Source: Pseudofrancisella aestuarii
GTDB taxonomy: Bacteria; Pseudomonadota; Gammaproteobacteria; Francisellales; Francisellaceae
Assembly: GCF_003574475.2 (NCBI RefSeq)
Contig: NZ_QLIS02000002.1
Span: 434,001-498,000 of the forward strand
DNA: 64,000 bases
Direction: 5' to 3'
Shown here: one piece after another, positions 11,586-19,463 of the stretch
Numbering within the stretch: position 1 is the first letter of the stretch
Layout of the letters: each line of letters opens with the position of its first letter
The notes under the pieces: generated by a model
Databases searched by the model: none
What the model was told of the DNA's origin: nothing
The model's input: only the letters and a program-made list of their open reading frames with translations
Program-made: the position numbers and the translations under genes

Positions 11586-13331
11586 GTGTTTTTACTTAAT
11601 AAGTTTGATAAAAGATTTCTAAACTTTGCTGTAATTATTTTTTTAACAATAGTTACAGTCTCCTGGAGTTTTTTTATATTTAATTGGGAATATGATTTAT
11701 ATTTTCTATTAACTATTATTTTTTTGAGATGTATGACATCATTTTTTTTATTGCGTGATTATTCAGCAAGCTGGTCTAAGTCAACACAAAAGACTTTTTT
11801 AAGAAAAATTTTTGTTAATTTTCCTGTTTTTTGTATAGTTGCTTTAAGTTTTTATGGCAAGGTTCCTTTTGCATTAATATTTTCAGAATTTCTTTTCTAT
11901 TTACTTGCTTTGAATTTTAGTGTTTATTCCTATTATTATTTAGTGAATAGAAGCTTTGTTGCTAAAACTAAACTCGCGGTTATATATGGTGCTGGGGCTG
12001 CAGGAACTAAAATTGCTTTAGAATTTATAAATACTGAATATCGAGTTAAATATTTTGTTGATGATGATATAAGATTACAAAAGAGATCTATAGGAAGTGT
12101 CAGAGTTATATCTAAAGAGAGATTAAAACATGAACTTTTGTCCCAAAAGTTTGATCTGTTTGTCATAGCTCTTCCTAGGGAGTCTCAAAAAGTAGTTAAA
12201 AATATTATTGATGAGTTTCAAGATGATTTTTCTCAAATTAAAATTATGCCATCTCTTGAAAATATACTTCAAGATGAAAGTTTTTTATCTCAGTTAAAAC
12301 CAGTTTCTTTATATGATCTTTTGTCAAGAGGTTCTAAGAGCTTAGATAAAAAAGCTATTTCAAATTTTATAAAAAATAAGGTTGTTTTAGTTACTGGAGC
12401 AGGTGGTAGTATAGGCTCAGAAATTGTTAGACAATGTGTTAAGTATGAAGCTGATCAAGTAATACTCTTAGATCATGGTGAGTTTAATTTATATAAGATT
12501 ACTGATGAATGTGAGTCTTATAATATTAAAAGCATATTGTGCTCTGTTAGTGACAAAAAAGGCTTAGAAGAGGTTTATAAAAAATATACTCCGAATATTA
12601 TTTTTCATTCGGCAGCCTATAAACATGTCCCATTAGTTGAGGGTAATGTTGATAAAGCTATAGTAAATAATATTATGGGGACTAAGAATGCTATAGATTT
12701 AGCAGTTGAATATGGCATTGGATCTTTTATATTGATATCTACAGATAAAGCTGTTCGGCCAACAAATGTTATGGGAGTTACGAAACGTATTTGTGAGCTA
12801 TATTTACAAAATGTAGACCCTAAGAAAACTAAGTTTGCAGCAGTTAGGTTTGGTAATGTGTTAGGAAGCAGTGGTAGTGTCATTCCTAAATTTGAAGAAC
12901 AAATTAGAAGAGGCGGCCCTCTTACTGTCACTCATCCTGATATTACTAGATATTTTATGCTTATTTCTGAAGCTTGTGAGCTTGTTTTGCAGGCAGGGGC
13001 CATGGCTAAAAATTCAGAAGTCTTTGTTTTAGATATGGGTAAGCCTGTTAAGATACTTGATCTTGCTAAGCAATTTATCAAACTATCTGGTCGAGATGAT
13101 ATTACTATTAAGATAGTTGGCTTGCGTCAGGGAGAGAAGCTCTATGAAGAACTTTTGATAGAAGAAGGTGATACTAGTACTGACTATAAAGATATATTTG
13201 TTGGTAAAAAGACATTTTATGATATCAATACTCTAAATCAAGATATTGAATCATTGATGGAAGATAATATCGATCAGTTAAGAATGTTAAAGAAAATTGT
13301 TCCAGAGTTTGAGCACAGGTTAAATGGGTAG
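11586..13331 (+). CDS. wbtA: Membrane nucleoside-diphosphate-sugar 4,6-dehydratase (WbtA/FlaA1/CapD type)
   Basis: The 581-residue protein has about four N-terminal membrane segments (residues 12-120), then a first Rossmann motif GAGAAG (135-140) and a catalytic Rossmann domain with GAGGSIG (271-277). SAAYKHVPLVE (342-352) and STDKAVRPTNVMGVTK (385-400) are hallmarks of the WbpM/CapD dehydratases, which act on UDP-GlcNAc. F. tularensis WbtA has the same size and position at the start of its O-antigen locus. The likely product is a UDP-4-keto-6-deoxy-HexNAc, later reduced by WbtC to UDP-QuiNAc or a similar sugar (inference). The GTG start at 11586 lacks a clear ribosome site, so the start is uncertain. 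Confidence 0.87.
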   Translation: MFLLNKFDKRFLNFAVIIFLTIVTVSWSFFIFNWEYDLYFLLTIIFLRCMTSFFLLRDYSASWSKSTQKTFLRKIFVNFPVFCIVALSFYGKVPFALIFSEFLFYLLALNFSVYSYYYLVNRSFVAKTKLAVIYGAGAAGTKIALEFINTEYRVKYFVDDDIRLQKRSIGSVRVISKERLKHELLSQKFDLFVIALPRESQKVVKNIIDEFQDDFSQIKIMPSLENILQDESFLSQLKPVSLYDLLSRGSKSLDKKAISNFIKNKVVLVTGAGGSIGSEIVRQCVKYEADQVILLDHGEFNLYKITDECESYNIKSILCSVSDKKGLEEVYKKYTPNIIFHSAAYKHVPLVEGNVDKAIVNNIMGTKNAIDLAVEYGIGSFILISTDKAVRPTNVMGVTKRICELYLQNVDPKKTKFAAVRFGNVLGSSGSVIPKFEEQIRRGGPLTVTHPDITRYFMLISEACELVLQAGAMAKNSEVFVLDMGKPVKILDLAKQFIKLSGRDDITIKIVGLRQGEKLYEELLIEEGDTSTDYKDIFVGKKTFYDINTLNQDIESLMEDNIDQLRMLKKIVPEFEHRLNG

Positions 13332-13336
13332 AGATT

Positions 13337-13957
13337 ATGTTTTATAGGATATTTAAAAGATTGCTTGATATCTTACTTTCTTTTATTGGTATAGTGTTGT
13401 TGAGCCCGTTTTTTCTGATTATTATTTTTATGATAAAAAAAGATTCAAAGGGGCCTATATTTTTTAAGCAAAAGCGTTATGGTAAAGATAAGCAGTTTTT
13501 TTATATATATAAGTTTAGAACTATGTATATAGATGCTCCAGGAGATATGCCAACGCATTTGTTGAAGGATCCATCAAAGTGTATAACTAAGTTTGGAACA
13601 GTTTTAAGAAAAACATCTCTAGATGAGTTACCGCAGATCATAAATATTTTAAAAGGGGAAATGAGCATAGTAGGCCCACGACCAGCATTATGGAACCAGG
13701 ATGATTTGATTGTTGAGCGTGATAAATATGGAGCAAATAATGTGCCTGTGGGACTGACTGGTTGGGCTCAAATAAATGGCCGTGATGAATTAGCTATACC
13801 CGACAAAGCTAAGCTTGACGGGGATTATGTGAAAAATAAAAGTGTATGGCTTGACTTGAAATGTATTTTTTTGACTGTTGTCATAGTTTTTACAAAGCAA
13901 GGTGTGGTAGAGGGGGAAGAAGCATCGAATAATAAAAGAGTTAGCGATGGGAAATAA
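13337..13957 (+). CDS. wbtB: Undecaprenyl-phosphate sugar phosphotransferase (initiating transferase, WbtB-like)
   Basis: This 206-residue protein is a small bacterial sugar transferase of the PglC/WcaJ C-terminal type. One N-terminal hydrophobic segment (residues 9-34) is followed by the family motifs: KQKRYGKDKQFFYIYKFRTM, LRKTSLDELPQIINILKGEM with the catalytic Asp-Glu pair, SIVGPRPAL, and GLTGWAQINGRDEL. It would move a sugar phosphate, probably an N-acetylated 6-deoxyhexosamine, onto undecaprenyl phosphate to prime the glycan. It starts five bases after wbtA, and its end overlaps the start of wbtC. Confidence 0.87.
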   Translation: MFYRIFKRLLDILLSFIGIVLLSPFFLIIIFMIKKDSKGPIFFKQKRYGKDKQFFYIYKFRTMYIDAPGDMPTHLLKDPSKCITKFGTVLRKTSLDELPQIINILKGEMSIVGPRPALWNQDDLIVERDKYGANNVPVGLTGWAQINGRDELAIPDKAKLDGDYVKNKSVWLDLKCIFLTVVIVFTKQGVVEGEEASNNKRVSDGK

Positions 13958-14738
13958 AATTCTTATAACTGGAATGAATAGCTATGTTGGAAATTCTTTT
14001 GCATTTTATTGTAAAGATGATTTTGATATGACAAAAATAAGTTTGAAAAATAATGCTTGGAAAGATTTAGATTTTTCAAAATTTGATAGTATTTTACATG
14101 TTGCTGGAATTGCACACGTATCAAAAAAGCATAGTCTAAAAGATAAATATTATGAAATAAATACTAACTTAACTTATGATTTGGCACAAAAAGCAAAGAA
14201 AGAAGGGGTTAAGCAGTTTGTATTTATGAGTAGTATCATAGTTTATGGCGATAGTCCTCCTATTGGTCAGCAAAAGATTATAAGTAAAGAAACTATACCG
14301 GAACCAAATGATTTTTATGGCGATAGTAAGCTACAAGCTGAAAAAAAATTGAATAAACTTAAAGATCATGATTTTAAAGTAGCTATAATTCGATCTCCAA
14401 TGATATATGGAAATGGTTCAAAGGGTAATTATCAAAAGTTAATTAAATTAGCAAAATATGCTTTTATTTTTCCTGATATAAAAAATCAAAGAAGTGTTCT
14501 TAGTATTGATAATCTTAATAAGTTTTTAAAAGAAATTTTTCAGAATCAGGAGAGTGGAATATTTCTCCCTCAAGACGAAAAATATTTTTGCACTTCAGCA
14601 TTTATAAAAGAATATCGCAAAAATATTGGCAAAAAAACTATTTTAATCAGAATGTTTAACCCATTAATTAAGTTATTATCAAAAAAAATAAATTTATTAA
14701 AGAAGATTTGGGGAAGCTTCGTTTATCAAAAAAAATAG
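13947..14738 (+). CDS. wbtC: NAD-dependent epimerase/reductase (WbtC-like)
   Basis: The 263-residue short-chain dehydrogenase starts with ILITGMNSYVGNSF (Rossmann glycines) and has SSIIVYGDSP plus the catalytic pair Tyr124-x3-Lys128 in YGDSK. Its length equals that of F. tularensis WbtC, the third gene of the wbt locus, where it is annotated as a UDP-sugar epimerase. Placed with a 4,6-dehydratase and a priming transferase, it more likely reduces the 4-keto intermediate to a UDP-6-deoxy-HexNAc (inference). The C-terminus is unusually lysine-rich. It overlaps wbtB by 11 bases. Confidence 0.78.
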   Translation: MGNKILITGMNSYVGNSFAFYCKDDFDMTKISLKNNAWKDLDFSKFDSILHVAGIAHVSKKHSLKDKYYEINTNLTYDLAQKAKKEGVKQFVFMSSIIVYGDSPPIGQQKIISKETIPEPNDFYGDSKLQAEKKLNKLKDHDFKVAIIRSPMIYGNGSKGNYQKLIKLAKYAFIFPDIKNQRSVLSIDNLNKFLKEIFQNQESGIFLPQDEKYFCTSAFIKEYRKNIGKKTILIRMFNPLIKLLSKKINLLKKIWGSFVYQKK

Positions 14739-14830
14739 AACTTTTGTGTTTCAAGGGAGTTATTAAAATAGATTTTTTTTTAAAAAAAAGTTATTCTTTC
14801 AGGAGTTGGGGTTTAAAGTTAAAGTTTTTT

Positions 14831-16246
14831 ATGCAAGTTGTACCGGTGATTTTAGCAGGTGGTAGTGGTTCTCGTTTGTGGCCACTGAGTAGAAAAATGT
14901 ATCCTAAGCAATTTTTGCCAGTGGTGGGAGAAAAAACTATGCTTCAGGATACGGTTGTTAGAGCTTCTAAACTTACTAAGGATGGTGCTATAGTTGTTTG
15001 TAGTGAAGAACACCGTTATTTAGCATCAGAAGAACTCTTGAGTTCTGGAATTAAGGATGCTGAGTTTATTTTAGAAGCATTTCAAAAGAATACAGCAGCA
15101 TCAATAGCTTTAGCAGCGCAACATATAATTAATGTTAGAGAGGATGCCGTAATGGTTGTGCTACCAGCTGATCATTATATGTGTGATGAAAACTATTTTT
15201 ATGAAATAATGTCTAAAGCTATTGAGCTGGCAAAACAGGATCATATTGTTCTCCTTGGAATTGAACCAACTTCTCCAGAAACTGGCTATGGTTATATAAA
15301 AAAAAGTGATAAAGAAATTTCTCAAGGTGCTTATGTTATTGACTCTTTTAAGGAGAAGCCATCTAAGGAAATAGCAAAAACTTTTTTAGAGAGCAGTGAT
15401 TATTTTTGGAACTCGGGAATGTTTATTTTAAAAGCATCTGTATATTTAAGTGAGTTGCATAAATATAGGTATGATATATATGGAGCTTGTGAGCAAGCAA
15501 TGCTTTCTTCATCTAAAGATAGTTGTTTTATAAGGCCTAATGGTGAGATTTTTTCAGAATGTCCAGAGGAATCTGTAGATTTTGCTGTTATGGAAAAGAC
15601 TAAAAAAGCTCTTATTTTACCTTTTTCGTCCTATTGGAGTGATGTTGGTTCATGGTCTAGCTTATGGGCAGTGAAAAAAAAAGATCAAAATGATAATGCT
15701 ATAACTGGGAATGCATTTTGTTTAGATACAAAAAACACGTTAGTTGATAGTAGAGAGAAGCTTACTGTAACGCTTGGATTAGATAATCTTATAATAGTTG
15801 ATACGAAAGATGCTTTATTGGTTGCTCATAAATCTAGAGATCAGGATGTAAAAAATATTGTTAATGAGCTTAAAAAAGACTCAACGCATGTTCTAACTGA
15901 GTTGCATAGAGATGTTCATCGTCCATGGGGTAAGTATGACTCGATAGATAAGGGCGATAGATATCAAGTTAAGCGAATAACGGTTAAACCTAAGGCAAAA
16001 TTATCAGTACAAATGCATCATCATAGATCAGAGCATTGGATAATTGTTAGTGGAACGGCAAGGGTTTCTGTTGATGGTAAAGAAAGCTTATTAACAGAAA
16101 ATCAATCTATATATATTCCAGTAGGATCTATCCATTATCTTGAAAATCCAGGAAATATTCCTTTGGAGTTGATTGAGGTTCAGAGTGGGTCTTATTTGGG
16201 TGAGGATGATATTGTTCGTTTTAATGATATATATGGAAGAGCTTAA
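14831..16246 (+). CDS. manC: Mannose-1-phosphate guanylyltransferase / mannose-6-phosphate isomerase
   Basis: From the ATG at 14831 this is a 471-residue bifunctional type II enzyme. The N-terminal guanylyltransferase has VPVILAGGSGSRLWPLSR and the FVEKP-like motif FKEKPS. The C-terminal cupin isomerase domain has RPWGKYDSIDKGDRYQVK and QMHHHRSEHWIIVSGTA with the metal-binding histidines. Together with ManB it makes GDP-mannose for Gmd and for mannosyltransfer. The open frame extends upstream to 14708, overlapping wbtC, but those 41 residues do not fit the family. Start 14831 matches the family N-terminus, although only a weak AAAG lies before it. Its TAA overlaps the ATG of the permease gene. 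Confidence 0.95.
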   Translation: MQVVPVILAGGSGSRLWPLSRKMYPKQFLPVVGEKTMLQDTVVRASKLTKDGAIVVCSEEHRYLASEELLSSGIKDAEFILEAFQKNTAASIALAAQHIINVREDAVMVVLPADHYMCDENYFYEIMSKAIELAKQDHIVLLGIEPTSPETGYGYIKKSDKEISQGAYVIDSFKEKPSKEIAKTFLESSDYFWNSGMFILKASVYLSELHKYRYDIYGACEQAMLSSSKDSCFIRPNGEIFSECPEESVDFAVMEKTKKALILPFSSYWSDVGSWSSLWAVKKKDQNDNAITGNAFCLDTKNTLVDSREKLTVTLGLDNLIIVDTKDALLVAHKSRDQDVKNIVNELKKDSTHVLTELHRDVHRPWGKYDSIDKGDRYQVKRITVKPKAKLSVQMHHHRSEHWIIVSGTARVSVDGKESLLTENQSIYIPVGSIHYLENPGNIPLELIEVQSGSYLGEDDIVRFNDIYGRA

Positions 16247-17040
16247 TGAAGCAGTGGTTAATAAGTATTTATCTGTATAGAGGGTTTATAATAAGTTCAA
16301 CAAGGAGAGAGTTATCTGCTGCTTTTGCTAGGAGCAAGTTAGGAGGGCTGTGGACTATTATCAATCCATTAGCACAGGTTTTGATTTATGCTTTAATTCT
16401 TTCAAATGTGCTTGCTGCAAAATTACCAGGTATTGATAATAAATATTCTTATGCAATATATCTTATGGCAGGAACTTTGGCTTGGAATTTGAATAGTGAA
16501 CTTATATCAAGAGGGCTTAATTTATTTACATCAAATGCTGATGTATTAAAAAAAATGAATTTCCCAAAGATTGTATTGCCATGTATAGCTGTCGTATCTG
16601 CTGGAGTAAATAATATTTTATTGTTTTTGGCTGTGATGATTATTTTCTTTTTGTTAGGTCATGGATTTAACTTAACAATATTTTGGTTAGTACCTCTTAC
16701 ATTTGTCGTTGCGCTACTAGGTATTAGTTTAGGTATGATAGCTGGTGTTATAAATGTTTTTCTAAGAGATGTTGGACAGTTTGTTCCTATAGTGCTACAG
16801 GTTTGGTTTTGGTTTACTCCAATTGTATACCCTGAGACAATTATTCCAGAGAAGTATCGAGAATTGCTATCGCTTAATCCTATGTATCCTATAGTAGATG
16901 CATATCACAATATACTAGTTTATGGTGTTAGACCTCATCTTTTTAGTTTGTTTTATATAACTTTATTTTCTTTGTTTTTATTGATGTTTGCTTTATTCTT
17001 ATTTAAACGCTCTAGTACAGAGATGGTGGATGTATTATGA
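16246..17040 (+). CDS. wzm: ABC-2 type polysaccharide export permease Wzm
   Basis: The 264-residue protein has about six membrane segments and the N-terminal segment FARSKLGGLWTIINPLAQ typical of Wzm/KpsM permeases. The segment LRDVGQFVPIVLQVWFWFTPIVYP is also characteristic. It would form the inner-membrane channel that exports the finished lipid-linked polysaccharide. The gene overlaps manC (TAATG) and its ATPase partner (ATGA), which indicates translational coupling. The F. tularensis O-antigen locus uses Wzx/Wzy instead, so this transporter pair marks a different assembly route. Confidence 0.92.
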   Translation: MKQWLISIYLYRGFIISSTRRELSAAFARSKLGGLWTIINPLAQVLIYALILSNVLAAKLPGIDNKYSYAIYLMAGTLAWNLNSELISRGLNLFTSNADVLKKMNFPKIVLPCIAVVSAGVNNILLFLAVMIIFFLLGHGFNLTIFWLVPLTFVVALLGISLGMIAGVINVFLRDVGQFVPIVLQVWFWFTPIVYPETIIPEKYRELLSLNPMYPIVDAYHNILVYGVRPHLFSLFYITLFSLFLLMFALFLFKRSSTEMVDVL

Positions 17041-18251
17041 GTTTATTAAAAGTAGAAAATGTGGGTAAAGCATTTTACTCATATAGAAGTGAGTGGGCAC
17101 GTTTTGCAAGGTGGTTTGGATTTAGGACTAAGGCTAGTTCAGCCACTTGGGTTTTAAAGGACATTAGTTTTGAAATTAATAAAGGCGAGGCTATTGGTAT
17201 TATTGGTGTGAATGGTGCAGGTAAATCTACTTTACTAAAACTTATTACAGGCACATTAATGCCTAGCAAAGGGAGAATCTCTGTTAATGGCCGTATTTCA
17301 GCAATGCTAGAGTTAGGTATGGGTTTTAATCCTGATTTAACAGGAAGGAGTAATGTTTTTCATGCTGCAGGGATGATGGGGTTCTCTACTGATCAAATTT
17401 TGCAAAAAATCGATGAAATTGAAGCTTTTGCAGAGATTGGTGAATATTTTGATCAATCTGTAAGAATGTATAGTAGTGGTATGCAGATGCGAGTTGCTTT
17501 TGCTGTGGCTACAGCATTTAGACCTGAAATATTAATTGTAGATGAGGCTTTAAGTGTTGGTGATGCCTATTTTCAACATAAAAGTTTTGCGCGGATACGT
17601 CAATTTCAGAAGGAGGGAACCACTCTTTTAATCGTTTCTCATGACAAATCGGCGATACAGAGTCTTTGTAATCGTGCAATTTTGTTAAATAGGGGAGAGG
17701 TTGTAAAAGATAGCAACCCTGAAGAGGCTTTTGATTATTATAATGCAATCATTGCTGAAAAAGAAGGGCAAAAAATAGAGGTGAAACAGCATGAGTCGGG
17801 TAAAGAGCAAGTTGTGTCAGGCAATGGCTTTGCTACGGTAGATGGCATAAGGTTACTGAACCATAAAGGTCAAGAGGTAGAGGTTATTAATGTGGGAGAA
17901 AACATTTGTTTAGAGGTAAAAGTTAAAGTAAACAAAGTTTTAGATAGTTTAGTGCTGGGTTATGGTATAAAAGATAGGATTGGTCAAGTGATATATGGAA
18001 CTAATACCTATCATACTAAGCAAGTTCTAGAATGTGTTAATAAGGGTGCTTTGAAATTTAATATTAACTTTATTGCAAATTTAGGGCCAGGTAGTTACTC
18101 TATTCAAACCGCATTATGTGAAGGCGAAAGCCACATGAGTAATAGTTATGAATGGAAAGATTTAGCTTTAGTATTTGAAGTAATAAATTCCAAAGAGCAT
18201 TTTGTAGGTAGTAATTTTTTACCTCCTTTAATTGAAATAGAAAAAGGTTAG
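17037..18251 (+). CDS. wzt: Polysaccharide ABC transporter ATPase Wzt with C-terminal substrate-recognition domain
   Basis: The 404-residue protein has an N-terminal ATPase with Walker A GVNGAGKST, signature YSSGMQMR and Walker B ILIVDEAL, followed by the H-loop in LLIVSHDKS. A further domain of about 140 residues (about 265-404) is beta-rich and matches the position of Wzt carbohydrate-binding domains. In E. coli O8/O9a that domain recognises the modified non-reducing end of the O-antigen before export. Such a domain implies a capped chain here. The next gene is a methyltransferase, a natural candidate for the capping enzyme (inference). It overlaps wzm by four bases. Confidence 0.92.
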   Translation: MSLLKVENVGKAFYSYRSEWARFARWFGFRTKASSATWVLKDISFEINKGEAIGIIGVNGAGKSTLLKLITGTLMPSKGRISVNGRISAMLELGMGFNPDLTGRSNVFHAAGMMGFSTDQILQKIDEIEAFAEIGEYFDQSVRMYSSGMQMRVAFAVATAFRPEILIVDEALSVGDAYFQHKSFARIRQFQKEGTTLLIVSHDKSAIQSLCNRAILLNRGEVVKDSNPEEAFDYYNAIIAEKEGQKIEVKQHESGKEQVVSGNGFATVDGIRLLNHKGQEVEVINVGENICLEVKVKVNKVLDSLVLGYGIKDRIGQVIYGTNTYHTKQVLECVNKGALKFNINFIANLGPGSYSIQTALCEGESHMSNSYEWKDLALVFEVINSKEHFVGSNFLPPLIEIEKG

Positions 18252-18257
18252 TTTTTG

Positions 18258-19460
18258 ATGATAAGTTATGCACAAAATTTTGAAGATGTTATACTGTGGC
18301 GTGTACTTAAGCATATAGAAAATGGTTTTTATATTGATATAGGGGCTTGGTCACCAGATGTTGATTCAGTAACAAAATGGTTTTATGATCAGGGGTGGCA
18401 TGGTATAAATATTGAGCCAAATCCAGATTTTTATAATAAATATATTTCTTCTAGACCTAATGACAAAAATATAAAAAAAGCTGTTAGCTCAGAAAAAGGT
18501 GTAATGGATATGTTTTTTTGCGATAATCCAGGGCTTTCATCTTTAGATGAGTCTGTGGTGAAGCAGCATGAAAGACTTGGCTTTGGCTCACAAAAAGAAG
18601 AGGTGGAGGTTACAACTCTAAATGATATTTTTCAGAAATATGTAAAGGTGGATTCTTCTGTACATTTTTTAAAGATTGATGTTGAAGGTTTTGAAAAAAA
18701 TGTTATTAAAGGCAATGATTGGGAAAAAAATAGACCTTGGGTTTTGGTTGTTGAGGCTACATTGCCAATGAGTCAGGAAGAAAATTATATTGAATGGGAA
18801 CCAATACTACTAAATGTTGGCTATCTATTGGCATATGCAGATGGGTTAAATCGGTACTATGTTGCAAAAGAGCATGGTGAGCTGTTGGAAAAGTTTAAAT
18901 ATCCTCCAAATGTGTTTGATAATTTTAAATTATTTTCTCAGCTGAATGCAGAACAAAGAGCAGATCAAGCTGAACGAAGAGCAGATCAAGCTGAACGAAG
19001 AGCAGATCAAGCTGAACAAAGAACTGAAAGAGCAGATCAAATAGTCGAAGGAATGAATAGTTTGGTAAATGCTTTAAATTGCGAGTTACAATCAATATAT
19101 AATTCTATTAGTTGGAAAATTACTAAGCCGATTAGGATAGCTAAAAGAATGGCTAAACGGTTTTGGTTAGGATTTGTGGCATGGATTACATTTAAACGAG
19201 GATCAAGACCTAGAAGAGTGATCTTGCGACTTTTATGGGCTCTTAAAATTTATATTGATAAAAGTCCTTATTTGCGAACTAAAATAGTAAATCTTCTTAA
19301 TAGGTGCCCAAAAGTCAAAAATAGATTACGAATAATAGAGTCAAATATTAGTGATTATTACACTAGCTCTAGTTCAGAGCAAGACAATTATCTTGGCCTA
19401 AGAGCAAAAGAGATATATATTAAATTAAAAGCTGAGATAGACAACTTTAGAGAGAGTTAG
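18258..19460 (+). CDS. FkbM-family methyltransferase with heptad-repeat coiled coil
   Basis: Residues 1-225 form an FkbM/Methyltransf_21 domain: SYAQNFEDVILWR, FYIDIGAWSPDVDSVTKWFYDQGWHGINIEP (SAM-binding region), and HFLKIDVEGFEKNVIKG. Residues 234-254 are three copies of the heptad RADQAER (the last ends in Q) inside a longer coiled coil running to about 285. A basic C-terminal region of about 110 residues begins with ITKPIRIAKRMAKRFW, which could be membrane-associated. I start at ATG 18258; a TTG directly before it is also in frame. The gene follows wzt by six bases. FkbM enzymes O-methylate sugars. Methyltransferase plus coiled coil next to Wzt recalls the chain terminator WbdD of E. coli O9a, although no kinase domain is visible and homology to WbdD is not claimed. 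Confidence 0.8.
   Translation: MISYAQNFEDVILWRVLKHIENGFYIDIGAWSPDVDSVTKWFYDQGWHGINIEPNPDFYNKYISSRPNDKNIKKAVSSEKGVMDMFFCDNPGLSSLDESVVKQHERLGFGSQKEEVEVTTLNDIFQKYVKVDSSVHFLKIDVEGFEKNVIKGNDWEKNRPWVLVVEATLPMSQEENYIEWEPILLNVGYLLAYADGLNRYYVAKEHGELLEKFKYPPNVFDNFKLFSQLNAEQRADQAERRADQAERRADQAEQRTERADQIVEGMNSLVNALNCELQSIYNSISWKITKPIRIAKRMAKRFWLGFVAWITFKRGSRPRRVILRLLWALKIYIDKSPYLRTKIVNLLNRCPKVKNRLRIIESNISDYYTSSSSEQDNYLGLRAKEIYIKLKAEIDNFRES
18957..19019 (+). repeat. Three tandem 21-bp repeats in the FkbM methyltransferase gene
   Basis: Units at 18957-18977, 18978-18998 and 18999-19019 start AGAGCAGATCAAGCTGAAC. The first two are identical and the third differs by one base at its end. A degenerate partial copy follows at about 19028-19040. 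Each unit encodes seven residues (RADQAER), so gain or loss of a unit keeps the reading frame and changes the coiled-coil length by one heptad. Confidence 0.93.
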
Positions 19461-19463
19461 TAA

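Noticed and set aside
14708-14830. N-terminal extension of ManC or a small separate gene
   Set aside because: The added residues do not match ManC, begin within wbtC and include a low-complexity Lys/Phe stretch.
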